Part shown: positions 8,460-17,175 of the stretch, one piece after another
Layout: every line of letters begins with the position of its first letter
Numbering within the stretch: position 1 is the stretch's first letter
DNA from: AWTP1-13 sp050248715
GTDB taxonomy: Bacteria > Pseudomonadota > Alphaproteobacteria > Rhizobiales > Hyphomicrobiaceae
Reading direction: 5' to 3'
DNA: 64,000 bases
Assembly: GCA_050248715.1 (NCBI GenBank)
Contig: JBFWRV010000006.1
Span: 1 to 64,000, forward strand
Position numbers and translations under genes: made by a program
The notes under the pieces: generated by a model
What the model saw: the letters and a program-made list of their open reading frames with translations, nothing else
What the model was told of the DNA's origin: nothing
The model's database searches: none

Positions 8460-9002
8460 TCATCCCGTACGGCGGTGCTCTTCCAGCCGGGGCATGATTT
8501 CCACGAAATTGCAGGGCCGATGGCGGTTGTCGAGCTGCCACTTGAGTATGTCGTTCCATGCATCCTTGCAGGCGCCGGGCGAGCCCGGCAGGCAGAAAAT
8601 GTAGGTGCCGTGCGAAAGCCCCGCGCACGCACGCGACTGTATCGTCGAGGTGCCCACTTTGGCGAAGGAGATCATGTGAAAGACCGTGGAGAAGCCCTCG
8701 ATCTCCTTCTCGAACAGTGGACGAACGGCTTCGGGCGTGACGTCACGGCCGGTGAAGCCAGTGCCTCCGGTGGTGATGACGACGTCGACGGAGGGATCGG
8801 CGATCCAGCCGCGGACGCTGCCGGCAATCAGGCCGGCGTCGTCTTTCACGATCGCGCGGTCGGCGATTTCGTGGCCGGCTTCGCGAATCATCTGGGCGAG
8901 GGTGTCGCCGGACCGATCGTCGGCGGGTCCGCGTGTATCGGACACCGTCAGCACGGCGATGCGGACGGGAATGAACGGGCGGGTTTCGTCAAGTCTCGGC
9001 AT
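8460..9002 (-). CDS. moaB: molybdopterin adenylyltransferase-like MoaB
   Basis: MoaB/MogA-fold protein of 180 residues acting in molybdenum cofactor synthesis, where it adenylates molybdopterin before metal insertion. Visible motifs are VLTVSDTRG near residue 20, TTGGTGFTGRDVTPEA near 80 and the C-terminal CLPGSPGACKDAW. I chose ATG 9002 because AAAGGAG stands 11 nt upstream; an in-frame start at 9026 would add eight unsupported residues. No other moa or moe genes are in the window, so it is a solitary copy. It lies close behind the GyrI-like gene, about 70 bp away, on the same strand. Confidence 0.93.
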   Translation of the reverse strand: MPRLDETRPFIPVRIAVLTVSDTRGPADDRSGDTLAQMIREAGHEIADRAIVKDDAGLIAGSVRGWIADPSVDVVITTGGTGFTGRDVTPEAVRPLFEKEIEGFSTVFHMISFAKVGTSTIQSRACAGLSHGTYIFCLPGSPGACKDAWNDILKWQLDNRHRPCNFVEIMPRLEEHRRTG

Positions 9003-9073
9003 GCGCGGTCCGCTCCTTTGGACCACGCCATTCTCTCAGGACGGCGGGCTGCCGTCACCTGTCGACGGCAAGG

Positions 9074-9679
9074 CTAGCCGACGCGCCGGTTGATCGGGGG
9101 CAGGCCGATGACGTTTTCGCTGTGGGCCGCCTCGTCGTCGTTGCTCGACAGCGGCATGCGGACGGGCAGCACGGGGACGCACAGCTCCGTGCGGCGGTGC
9201 ACCTCGCGGGTGACGCGCGGGTCGTTGAGATGGATCGCCAGGAAGGGACGGTCGTAGTCCAGCGACAGTCCGCGCTTGGGCACGATTTCGCGGTGCAGAA
9301 GCGAGAAGAGCTTCCCGGTGTCGCTATAGCTGCCGACATGTGTATGCACGGCGTAGGCGCCGCCCGGCAGGCATTGGCTGCCGATACCGGCATCCGGGTC
9401 CGGGACGATGCCGAAGGTCGACGGCACGCATGCGTCATAACGTAGCAGCTCGGGGGCTGTCAGCCGGGGGTTGTCGCGGAAGTACCCGTAGTATTGCTTG
9501 ACGCGCCCGCGCATCTGCCGGCTCTCGAGCCACTCCACCATCGTGCGCCACGCCTCGGGGGCGGACGTCGCGTAGGGACCAAGGCCGCGCGCGAACACCA
9601 CGGTCATAGGCCGGAAGTAGCGATAGGTGACGCGCACGCGGTCCTCACTGGGGCTCCCCAGGGCCCCCGCCTCTGACAT
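9074..9679 (-). CDS. GyrI-like / AraC effector-binding domain protein
   Basis: Stand-alone GyrI-like small-molecule-binding domain, 201 residues, without a DNA-binding part. Characteristic stretches are RYFRPMTVVFARGLGPYATSA near the N-terminus, LRYDACVPSTFG in the middle and PGGAYAVHTHVGSYSDTGKLF in the second repeat of the fold. Such proteins bind hydrophobic or amphipathic ligands or inhibit gyrase; the specific ligand here is unknown. The gene has no adjacent regulator. A candidate operator palindrome lies 19 bp upstream of its start (9698-9712), so it may be regulated by a factor encoded elsewhere. Confidence 0.8.
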   Translation of the reverse strand: MSEAGALGSPSEDRVRVTYRYFRPMTVVFARGLGPYATSAPEAWRTMVEWLESRQMRGRVKQYYGYFRDNPRLTAPELLRYDACVPSTFGIVPDPDAGIGSQCLPGGAYAVHTHVGSYSDTGKLFSLLHREIVPKRGLSLDYDRPFLAIHLNDPRVTREVHRRTELCVPVLPVRMPLSSNDDEAAHSENVIGLPPINRRVG

Positions 9680-9697
9680 CGGTAGACCACCCTAATC

Positions 9698-9712
9698 AAC
9701 ACATGTTGTGTT
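9698..9712. promoter_or_regulatory. candidate operator palindrome upstream of the GyrI-like gene
   Basis: AACACATGTTGTGTT has perfect 6-bp arms AACACA/TGTGTT around TGT. It lies 19 bp upstream of the GyrI-like start codon (9679), in a 124-bp gap between that gene and the uracil-DNA glycosylase gene. The position fits repressor binding over a promoter, but no regulator is identified. Confidence 0.3.
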
Positions 9713-9803
9713 CTGCTTAAGCGAGGGCAGAAAATTTGCTTCAAGTCGTGCGCACCCGGTCCGCAAGGCGGATGTATCGACCCTCGCGGACTTCGCTGAT
9801 CCT

Positions 9804-10685
9804 TCAGGTGCTCAAGGCGGTCTTGATGGCCAGGAGATCACGCCATGCCAGACGCTTCGCCGCAGGCGTGCGCAAAAGGTAGGCAGGATGCAGGGTCGCG
9901 ATGGCACGGGTCGTGACGTTGCCGATGGCGACTTCGCGCATCTTGCCTCGGATGCGCATGATGCCATCTGCAACTTCGAGCATGTGCTTGGCCGCGGCGC
10001 CTCCGAGCAGGACAATGAGCTGAGGTGCCACCAGCTCCACCTGCCGCTCCAGGAAGGGACGGCAGACCTGCGCTTCCTGCGGCGTCGGCGTGCGATTGCC
10101 GGGCGGGCGCCAGTACACGATGTTGGTAATGTGCACGTCGGCCTCGCCCAGCCCGATTGCGGCCAGCATCTTGTCGAGCAGCTGCCCGGCACGGCCAACG
10201 AACGGCCTGCCCTCCATGTCCTCGTCCCGCCCCGGAGCCTCGCCGATCAACATCAGCCGGGCCTGCACGGCACCACGGTAGAAGCACAGGTTCTTGGCGG
10301 TGGCTTTGAGGCTGCAACCGTCGAATGCGGCAAGCCTGGCCGCCAATTCGTCGAGCGAGGCCGCCTGCCGGGCGGCCGCACGCGCGGCCATGACGGCCGT
10401 ATCGGGCGCTGTTGCCTGGAATTGCCGCTGAGCCGCGGCGGGCGGCACCGGCGTCGGCCGGCTCTCCTGCGAAGGTGTCGGACGGACCATCGCTGCGGAC
10501 GGCCTGGGCGCCGCCGTCCCTGAAGCGGGCTCCGCCGGGGCTGGCAGCGAGAAGGCCGCACCCGGCGCCGCATTGCCGCGCTGCAGCCAGTCGACCGGCA
10601 CTTCGCCGACGGGATCGTCGACCCCCATCTCGCGATACCAGCCGAGCAGTGCCGCAAGGTCGGCGATTTCGTCCCTCCCGATCAT
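9804..10685 (-). CDS. uracil-DNA glycosylase, family 4 type
   Basis: Base-excision repair enzyme that removes uracil from DNA, 293 residues. After a low-complexity Pro/Ala-rich N-terminal region (about 40-110), the glycosylase fold shows GEAPGRDEDMEGRPFVGRAG (near residue 158), TNIVYWRPPGNR, and the C-terminal HPAYLLRTPAAKR. In Fe-S members of family 4 the four ligands are a CxxC pair, KCRPPGNR and xCRPxL. Here only the second Cys of the pair (FDGC) and VCRPFL are visible, and the third position is Trp. The cluster may therefore be absent, as in some other alphaproteobacterial homologues. It is divergent from ETF-QO. Confidence 0.88.
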   Translation of the reverse strand: MIGRDEIADLAALLGWYREMGVDDPVGEVPVDWLQRGNAAPGAAFSLPAPAEPASGTAAPRPSAAMVRPTPSQESRPTPVPPAAAQRQFQATAPDTAVMAARAAARQAASLDELAARLAAFDGCSLKATAKNLCFYRGAVQARLMLIGEAPGRDEDMEGRPFVGRAGQLLDKMLAAIGLGEADVHITNIVYWRPPGNRTPTPQEAQVCRPFLERQVELVAPQLIVLLGGAAAKHMLEVADGIMRIRGKMREVAIGNVTTRAIATLHPAYLLRTPAAKRLAWRDLLAIKTALST

Positions 10686-10851
10686 GGCCTCAGTCTAACC
10701 GCCGGCATGGGATTTTTCAGCTTTCTTCCGGTCATCCGGCGCCGGCCGTGCGCCGTCTGCCGGTTTGCGACGCTTGACGCTGGGCGCGCGCGCGACCTAT
10801 CGAACGCAGGCTTGAGTCATTCCGGGAAAACCCCTGCCAGGATGCCGCTGC

Positions 10852-12528
10852 ATGGCGCTAGCTGACGATCTCCCGCCTCGCGAGGGAATGGACTTCGACG
10901 TGGTGATCGTCGGGGCGGGCCCGGCAGGGCTTGCGACCGCGATCCGGCTGAAGCAGTTGGCAGCGGCGGCCGGCAGCGAGCTGTCGGTCGTGGTGCTGGA
11001 GAAGGGCTCCGAGGTCGGCGCGCACATCCTCTCGGGCGCCGTCATCGATCCCGTCGGGCTGACGGCGTTGATCCCGGAGTGGAAGGAAAAGGGCGCCCCG
11101 GTCGATACGCCGGTGAGCGAGGACCGCTTCTACTACCTCGGCCCCGCCGGCTCGATCCGCATCCCCAACTTCATCATGCCGCCGCTGATGAACAATCACG
11201 GCAACTACATCGTCAGCCTCGGCAACCTCTGCCGGTGGCTCGGCGAGCAGGCCGGCGAGCTGGGCGTCGAGATCTATCCGGGCTTCGCCGCCGCCGAGGT
11301 GCTCTACGACCAGAAGGGCGCAGTGACGGGCGTCGCCACAGGTGACATGGGCGTAGGCAAGAACGGCGAGCCGACCGACCGCTTCACGCGCGGCATGGAG
11401 CTCAAGGGCAAGTACACGATTATCGCCGAGGGCGCGCGCGGCTCGCTTGCCAAGGCGCTGATGGCAAAGTTCGCCCTTGCCGAAGGGCGCCAGCCGCAGA
11501 AGTACGGCATCGGGCTCAAGGAGCTGTGGGAGGTGCAGCCGCAGATGCACCGTTCAGGGCTCGTGCAGCACACCCTGGGCTGGCCGCTCGACGACGGCAC
11601 AGGCGGAGGATCGTTCCTCTACCACTACGGCGCCAACCTGGTGTCGGTCGGATTCGTGGTGCACCTCAATTACAGGAACCCCTACCTCTCCCCCTTCGGC
11701 GAGTTCCAGCGTTTCAAAACCCATCCCTTGATCCGCGAGACCTTCGCGGGCGGCCGGCGCATTGCCTACGGCGCCCGCGCACTGACCGAGGGCGGCTGGC
11801 AGTCGATCCCGCGCCTGGTATTCCCGGGCGGCGTCCTGGTCGGCTGTGCGGCTGGCTTCATGAACGTGCCGCGCATCAAGGGCTCCCACAATGCCATGCT
11901 CTCCGGCATCGCGGCGGCCGAGGCGGCGTTCGCGGCCATCGCCGCCGGGCGGGCGCACGATCGGCTGGATGCCTACGAGCAGGGCGTGATGGCAGGACCC
12001 ATCTCCCGGGACCTGCGCCGCGTGCGCAATGCCAAGCCGATGCTTGCGAAATTCGGGACGGCGCTCGGCACGGCGCTGTCCGGTGCGGACATGTGGGCCA
12101 ATACGCTCATTCCCGGGATTGGCCTGGGCTACACCCTCAAGCACGGCAAGCCCGACCACGCGACCCTGGAGCCGGCCTCGCGCAGCAAGCCCATCACCTA
12201 TCCTCGGCCCGACGGCGTCCTCACCTTCGACCGGCTGACGGACGTGTCGTTCTCGGCCACGAACCACGAGGAAGACCAGCCGGCCCACCTCAAGGTGGCT
12301 GACATGGCCCTGCAGCAAAGCTCCGAGCACGATGTATTCGCCGGACCGTCGGGCCGCTATTGCCCCGCCGCCGTCTACGAGTGGGTGGAGGAGGACGGCA
12401 AGCCCCGCTTCGTCATCAACGCGCAGAACTGCGTCCACTGCAAAACCTGCGACATCAAGGACCCCAACCAGAACATCAACTGGACGGTGCCCGAGGGCGG
12501 CGGTGGACCGAACTATTCGGGGATGTAG
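10852..12528 (+). CDS. electron transfer flavoprotein-ubiquinone oxidoreductase
   Basis: ETF-QO, 558 residues, inner-membrane-associated. It takes electrons from reduced ETF, fed by acyl-CoA dehydrogenases and others, and reduces ubiquinone. The N-terminal FAD-binding motif is VVIVGAGPAGLATAIRL (residues 17-33). The C-terminal [4Fe-4S] ferredoxin-like domain holds CPAAVYEW and CVHCKTCDIKDPNQNINW, followed by the terminal GGGGPNYSGM. The ubiquinone-binding region matches the family (GWQSIPRLVFPGG). Start ATG 10852 has AGGA about 11 nt upstream. The esterase gene follows 43 bp downstream and may share the transcript. Confidence 0.97.
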   Translation: MALADDLPPREGMDFDVVIVGAGPAGLATAIRLKQLAAAAGSELSVVVLEKGSEVGAHILSGAVIDPVGLTALIPEWKEKGAPVDTPVSEDRFYYLGPAGSIRIPNFIMPPLMNNHGNYIVSLGNLCRWLGEQAGELGVEIYPGFAAAEVLYDQKGAVTGVATGDMGVGKNGEPTDRFTRGMELKGKYTIIAEGARGSLAKALMAKFALAEGRQPQKYGIGLKELWEVQPQMHRSGLVQHTLGWPLDDGTGGGSFLYHYGANLVSVGFVVHLNYRNPYLSPFGEFQRFKTHPLIRETFAGGRRIAYGARALTEGGWQSIPRLVFPGGVLVGCAAGFMNVPRIKGSHNAMLSGIAAAEAAFAAIAAGRAHDRLDAYEQGVMAGPISRDLRRVRNAKPMLAKFGTALGTALSGADMWANTLIPGIGLGYTLKHGKPDHATLEPASRSKPITYPRPDGVLTFDRLTDVSFSATNHEEDQPAHLKVADMALQQSSEHDVFAGPSGRYCPAAVYEWVEEDGKPRFVINAQNCVHCKTCDIKDPNQNINWTVPEGGGGPNYSGM

Positions 12529-12571
12529 TGTTGGCCGTCGGCCAGCGGCACGAGACGCAGAGGGCACGAGC

Positions 12572-13528
12572 ATGGCGCAGCAGAAACTGGACCCACAGGC
12601 GCAGGCGGTGTGTGACCTGATCGTGGCCTCCGGCCGCCCGCCGCTCGAGACGCTGAGCCCACCCGACGCGCGCAAGGCCTATCTTGCTTCCAAGCCGATC
12701 CTGCAGCCCGACCCGCCGCCTGTGGCAGAGGTGGTTGCGCTCGAGGCCAGGGGACCCGCCGAGCCGATCCCGCTCAGGCTCTACCGCGGGCAGGGCGTGG
12801 GCAGGGACGGGCCACAACCCGCGCTCATATATTTCCACGGCGGCGGCTGGGTGATCGGCGACCTCGAAAGTCATGATCAGGCCTGCCGTGCGCTTGCGAA
12901 CGCGGTGCCCTGCACCGTCATCGCCGTCGACTACCGGCTGGCGCCCGAGCACAAGTTCCCCGCCGCTGCCGAGGACGCCATCGCGGCAACCGCGTGGATC
13001 GCTGCCAATGCCGCACGGCTCGGCATCGACGGCGCTCGCCTCGCCGTCGGCGGAGATAGTGCCGGAGGAAACCTTGCCGCCGTGGTCTCGCTCGACGCGC
13101 GCGATCGCGGCGGTCCGCGCATCGTCTACCAATTGCTGATCTATCCCGCCACGGACATGCGCATGGGGTTCGCCTCCATCAGCCGGCATGCCGAGCAGCT
13201 GCCCCTGACCCGGGCCGCCATGCGCTGGTTCGTCGACCACTACCTCAACGGGCCTGCCGACGCGGGCGACTGGCGTGCCTCGCCGCTGCTCGCACCGAAC
13301 CACGCCGGCCTTCCCGGCGCGCTCGTCATCACGGCCGGCTTCGATCCGCTGTGCGATGAGGGCGAGGCCTATGCCAAGGCGCTGGCCGCTGCCGGCGTCG
13401 CCGTCAAGCACGAGCGGTTCGCCGGCCAGATTCATGGTTTCCTCACTATGGGGCGCATCGTCGAGGACAGCGGGCGGGCGATCGCGCTGGCTGCGGCGGG
13501 GCTGAGGGGGGCGTTCGGCGCGGCCTAA
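12572..13528 (+). CDS. alpha/beta hydrolase, HSL-family esterase
   Basis: Serine esterase of the hormone-sensitive-lipase family (alpha/beta-hydrolase fold-3), 318 residues, cytoplasmic. The oxyanion-hole motif HGGG is at residues 89-92, the nucleophile elbow GDSAGG at 161-166 (Ser163), with Asp in FDPLCDEG and His in QIHGF completing the triad. It probably hydrolyses short-chain acyl esters. I chose ATG 12572, preceded by GAGGGC; the frame extends upstream into the ETF-QO gene without family sequence. Its position behind ETF-QO suggests co-expression but does not identify a substrate. Confidence 0.88.
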   Translation: MAQQKLDPQAQAVCDLIVASGRPPLETLSPPDARKAYLASKPILQPDPPPVAEVVALEARGPAEPIPLRLYRGQGVGRDGPQPALIYFHGGGWVIGDLESHDQACRALANAVPCTVIAVDYRLAPEHKFPAAAEDAIAATAWIAANAARLGIDGARLAVGGDSAGGNLAAVVSLDARDRGGPRIVYQLLIYPATDMRMGFASISRHAEQLPLTRAAMRWFVDHYLNGPADAGDWRASPLLAPNHAGLPGALVITAGFDPLCDEGEAYAKALAAAGVAVKHERFAGQIHGFLTMGRIVEDSGRAIALAAAGLRGAFGAA

Positions 13529-13773
13529 GCCCGCTTATACTCACGGACGGTTGAAGACGTTTGGCGGGCACACCCCTTGCCAAATCGGACGGGGCGGCGA
13601 GGCTGGTCCAGCGGATGCCGCAATTGGCGTGCCTTGCTGCAGGTTGCACCGCCACAGGTCGATGAAGCCTGTCATTCGGCGATCTTTTGCGGTCGCAAGC
13701 AATGGTCATTCCTGCTAATCGTTGTCGAGCGGGAATCAAGGGACGGGCCTCAACTCTCCCGGCACGAGGTCAA

Positions 13774-15573
13774 ATGCGCGCTCGATATCCTTTGTTCTTG
13801 TCAGTGCTCCTCGGGGTGGCCACTGCATCGGGGAACGGTACGGCCGTAGCGGGGGTCCGCGGCGGAGCTGAGGCCAACAACGTTCAGTCCTCGTTGCTCG
13901 GCAGCTACCTCGCCGGGCGCGTGGCGCGCGGTCAGCACGATACGGAAACCGCCGCCGGCTACTACCGCCAGGCGCTGGCGCGCGATCCCGCGAGCGACGT
14001 CCTGCTCGAGCAGTCGTTCCTGATGGAGCTCATCGAGGGCCACTGGGCGAGTGCCGAGGAACTGGCGCGCAACCTTGCCGGCTTGCAACCGCCGCGTCGC
14101 ACGGCCCATGCCTTCATGGGACTGGTCGATTTCAAAGCCCAGCGCTACGCCGAAGCCGAGGAGCATTTCAATCTCGCGGCCGCCAATCCCATCGGCGAGC
14201 TGACCAGCACGCTGGCGCGCGCGTGGCTCTATCAGGCACAAGGCAGGACCGACGAGGCCCTGGCACTTCTCGATGCGCCCAAGCAGCCGGAGTGGGCACA
14301 GTACTACCTGCGCTTCCATCGGGCGCTGCTTGCCGACCAGGCTGGCCGGCGCGCAGAGGCGCGTGCGGCTTACGAGCAGATTCCGAAGAACGACCAGCGC
14401 ACGCTGCGCGTGGCACTGGCGTATGCCCAGTCCGCAGCCAACGCAGGTGACAGCAAGCAGGCGCTGTCCGTACTCAAGGCGCACGCCGAGCGGGCGCGCA
14501 ACGAGGGGCATCCTCTAGCGCGGGACCTGCAGGCGCGCCTGGAAGCGGGCGAGCGGTCGGACCTGCTGGTGTCGACGCCTATGGAAGGCATGGCGGAAGC
14601 TTTCTACGGGCTTGGTGAGGCGCTGACCGGCGATGGCGGGGTCAGCGTCGGCGCTGTCTATCTGCAGTTCGCCCTTTACCTGGTTCCCGATTCCATCTTC
14701 GCGCTGACCGCGCTTGCCAACGCCTACGAGACCACCAAGCGCTACGACGCCGCAATCGCCACCTACGACCGCGTCAAGAAGGGTTCGCCGCTGCAGCTGA
14801 GCATCGAGATCCGCAAGGCGTTGAACTTGAACCAGCTCGAGCGCGTCGACGAGGCACAGAAGGTTCTCGACGATCTGGCGGGCAGCCATCCGCAAGACAT
14901 TCAGCCTCTGGATGCCCTTGGCAATATCATGCGCCAACGTAAGCGCTACAGCGAGGCCGCCGAGTATTACTCGCGCGCCATCGCCCTCATTCCCAAGCCG
15001 GCGCAGAAGCACTGGACCTACTTCTACGCCCGCGGCACGTGCTACGAACGGGTGAAGAAGTGGCCATTGGCCGAGGCCGATCTGCAGCGCGCCTTGAAGC
15101 TCAGCGCCGACCAGCCGATGGTGCTCAACTACCTCGGATACTCCTGGATTGACCAGAACAAGAACCTCAAGGAAGGCATGGCGCTGATCGAGAAGGCCGT
15201 GCGGCAGAAGCCCGACGACGGCTACATCGTCGACAGCCTCGGCTGGGCGCACTACCGCCTCGGCAATTTCAAGGAGGCTGTGAAGCACCTGGAGCGCGCG
15301 GTGGAGCTGAGGCCGGAGGACCCGGTGCTCAACGATCATCTGGGCGACGCCTACTGGCGTGTGCGTCGGGAGCGGGAGGCGCGCTTCCAGTGGGATCAGG
15401 CCCTCACCCTGAAGCCCGAGCCCGAGGACGCCGAGAAGATCAAGAAGAAGCTGCAGAAGGGTTTGCCGGGGCCGGCGCAGGTACGCCAGGTCAAGCGCCC
15501 CACCGACGCTCAGAAGCGGGTGGAGAAGGCCAAGAAGAGCACCGAGGCCAAGACCACGCCCTCCCTGCAGTAG
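13774..15573 (+). CDS. exported tetratricopeptide-repeat protein
   Basis: Tandem TPR protein, 599 residues, with a probable N-terminal signal peptide (MRARYPLFLSVLLGVATASG), so periplasmic or envelope-attached. TPR units recur along most of the chain, for example GYYRQALARDP near 55, YSRAIALIPKP, LQRALKLSADQP, IEKAVRQKPDDGYIVDSLGW and LERAVELRPEDP. The C-terminus is a Lys-rich charged tail. I chose ATG 13774, with GAGG 8 nt upstream, since earlier in-frame starts would bury the signal sequence. Such proteins are scaffolds; the partner is unknown. ispE starts 44 bp downstream, a conserved neighbour in related genomes. Confidence 0.85.
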   Translation: MRARYPLFLSVLLGVATASGNGTAVAGVRGGAEANNVQSSLLGSYLAGRVARGQHDTETAAGYYRQALARDPASDVLLEQSFLMELIEGHWASAEELARNLAGLQPPRRTAHAFMGLVDFKAQRYAEAEEHFNLAAANPIGELTSTLARAWLYQAQGRTDEALALLDAPKQPEWAQYYLRFHRALLADQAGRRAEARAAYEQIPKNDQRTLRVALAYAQSAANAGDSKQALSVLKAHAERARNEGHPLARDLQARLEAGERSDLLVSTPMEGMAEAFYGLGEALTGDGGVSVGAVYLQFALYLVPDSIFALTALANAYETTKRYDAAIATYDRVKKGSPLQLSIEIRKALNLNQLERVDEAQKVLDDLAGSHPQDIQPLDALGNIMRQRKRYSEAAEYYSRAIALIPKPAQKHWTYFYARGTCYERVKKWPLAEADLQRALKLSADQPMVLNYLGYSWIDQNKNLKEGMALIEKAVRQKPDDGYIVDSLGWAHYRLGNFKEAVKHLERAVELRPEDPVLNDHLGDAYWRVRREREARFQWDQALTLKPEPEDAEKIKKKLQKGLPGPAQVRQVKRPTDAQKRVEKAKKSTEAKTTPSLQ

Positions 15574-15616
15574 GCTAGGCCAGTGCCTTGGCTGCGCCGC
15601 CGGGACCGAGCGTGCC

Positions 15617-16495
15617 ATGCAAGTCCGCGAGACCGCCCGCGCCAAGGTGAACCTGACGCTGCGCGTGCTCGGGCGGCGGCCTGACGGCTATCACGACATC
15701 GAAAGCCTCGTGACCTTCGCTGAGGTGGGTGACTGCGTAACGCTCCACCCGGGTGCGGAGATCGGTGTCACCGTTGGGGGGCCGTTCGCCCGCGATATCG
15801 AGGGTGCGAACCTGCTAGAGCGGGCGCTGGAGCTTCTGCGCGAGGTTGACGGCGAGCTAACCCTTGGTGTCGTGGCGCTTGAGAAGAACCTGCCGGTCGC
15901 AGCCGGTCTCGGCGGCGGCTCCGCCGACGCGGCGGCGCTGCTGCGCGCCGTGCGCCGTGCCAATCCCGAGCGTGCGACCCGGGTGCCTTGGTACGACATC
16001 GCGCGCCGCCTCGGTGCCGACGTGCCGGTCTGTCTTGCCGGCGTTCCGGCGACGATGCGGGGGATCGGCGACCATCTCGCGCCGCTCGCGGGCAGGTCCG
16101 GAGGAGCGTCGCTGCCGGCCGTCCTGGCCAATCCGCGCCGGCTCCTGCCGACCGCGCGCGTCTTCGGGGCGCTAGCCTCCCGACGCATGCCGGACGCGGC
16201 GAAAGTGCCGCTTCCAGACCGCGCCTTTGGCGACCGGCCATCGCTCCTTGCCCACGTGCGCGCGACCGGCAATGACCTGGAGGCCCCCGCCGTCGCCTTG
16301 CTTCCCGTCATTGCCGAAGTAAAGGCGGCGCTGGCCGGACAGCCCGGCTGCCTCGCCGCCGCCATGTCGGGCAGCGGACCCACGTGCTTCGGCTTATTCG
16401 AGGATAAGGCCTCCGCCACGCGCGCGGCTGCGGCGCTGGCCAGCCGGCAGTCGGGCTGGTGGGTCGCTGCCACGAGTTGCGACTGGCCGGCCTAG
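15617..16495 (+). CDS. ispE: 4-diphosphocytidyl-2-C-methyl-D-erythritol kinase
   Basis: IspE phosphorylates CDP-methylerythritol in the non-mevalonate (MEP) isoprenoid pathway. It is 292 residues, a GHMP-kinase. The N-terminal substrate strand KVNLTLRVLGRRPDGYHDI (from residue 11) and the ATP-binding glycine loop PVAAGLGGGSADAAALL (from about 94) are intact, as is the C-terminal MSGSGPTCFGLF. Start ATG 15617. It is the last gene of the rightward group with the TPR gene. A strong inverted repeat (16501-16554) follows 5 bp after its stop and may end transcription. The polyprenyl synthase gene nearby uses the C5 units this pathway makes. Confidence 0.96.
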   Translation: MQVRETARAKVNLTLRVLGRRPDGYHDIESLVTFAEVGDCVTLHPGAEIGVTVGGPFARDIEGANLLERALELLREVDGELTLGVVALEKNLPVAAGLGGGSADAAALLRAVRRANPERATRVPWYDIARRLGADVPVCLAGVPATMRGIGDHLAPLAGRSGGASLPAVLANPRRLLPTARVFGALASRRMPDAAKVPLPDRAFGDRPSLLAHVRATGNDLEAPAVALLPVIAEVKAALAGQPGCLAAAMSGSGPTCFGLFEDKASATRAAAALASRQSGWWVAATSCDWPA

Positions 16496-16500
16496 GGTGC

Positions 16501-16554
16501 GGATCGCGAAATTCGTCTCAGCAGGCGGCAAGGGAGGAACGAATTTCACGATCC
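16501..16554. repeat. palindromic intergenic repeat, family E, copy 1
   Basis: A 54-bp element with 16-bp arms, GGATCGCGAAATTCGT (16501-16516) and ACGAATTTCACGATCC (16539-16554), one mismatch, and a loop CTCAGCAGGCGGCAAGGGAGGA. An inverted-orientation copy at 40642-40694 matches arms and loop with about five differences. Its position just after ispE could also make it act as a terminator, although no T-run follows. Confidence 0.85.
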
Positions 16555-16573
16555 GGAGAGTGGCGCCGCGCGC

Positions 16574-16828
16574 TTACCGCCGCCGGCCTATTGTGACCAG
16601 GTACTCGCGCTTCACGTGCAGCCCCGCGGGCACGGTGTAGTGCCGTCGCGCTGAGTGCGGCGACGCGGTCCGCGGGGAGGCTCTCGACGAGCTGGCGCAA
16701 CCGCCCGAAGCCGCTTGCGTACCAATCCCAGATGGCGTCGGCGCTGTCGTGGTAGGCGCTGCTGATGCCGGACTCGAACCGGAGCTCGAAAGCCTTCCCG
16801 AGCAGTCTTTCGACATCGAACGCGGCGC
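16574..16828 (-). pseudogene. remnant of a SAM-dependent methyltransferase (C-terminal part)
   Basis: The complement strand encodes AAFDVERLLGKAFELRFESG, then DAIWDWYASGFG and LVESLPADRVAAL, the typical C-terminal part of class I methyltransferases. A frameshift near 16640 then moves the match to the frame of VKREYLVTIGRRR and a stop at 16574. The N-terminal SAM-binding domain is missing; the upstream end abuts the HxlR remnant on the opposite strand. I read this as a decayed, truncated gene. The match is from pattern memory of this methyltransferase tail, not a search. Confidence 0.55.
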
Positions 16829-17158
16829 CAGGAGGCCTTCGGCCACGCGCGAACCGTGGTGGAGCTGAAACTTGCCGATCAGATCGAGAAGAGGCGCTGT
16901 TGGTGGTTCCTCAACGAGGCCGGCCGCTGCGAGCTTTGCCTCTCGGCGCCGGATCAAAGCATCGATCTTTTTCGCGAGGCGACATTGCTCCACATGATCT
17001 ACATCTGGCGCGGGGACCTGCCGCTTGCCCGAGCGTTCGACACAGGGCGCCTGCGCGCACATGAGGTCAGCACGGCGCAACGCGCGCTATCGGGCTGGCT
17101 GGGCATCAGCCCTCTCGCGCATGTGCAATCGGCGCGAGCGGATGCGCAAGCCGTTTGA
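16823..17158 (+). pseudogene. remnant of an HxlR-type regulator (C-terminal domain)
   Basis: The plus strand reads RRQEAFGHARTVVELKLADQ and then KRRCWWFLNEAGRCELC, and ends with LSGWLGISPLAHV. This is the C-terminal ligand-binding part often found after the winged helix in HxlR-family regulators. The winged-helix N-terminus is absent; sequence before about 16823 belongs to the methyltransferase remnant on the other strand. A GTG at 16856 could start a 100-residue product, but a DNA-binding-less fragment is more likely a relic. Confidence 0.5.
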
Positions 17159-17175
17159 TTCGGCAATACCGGGTC

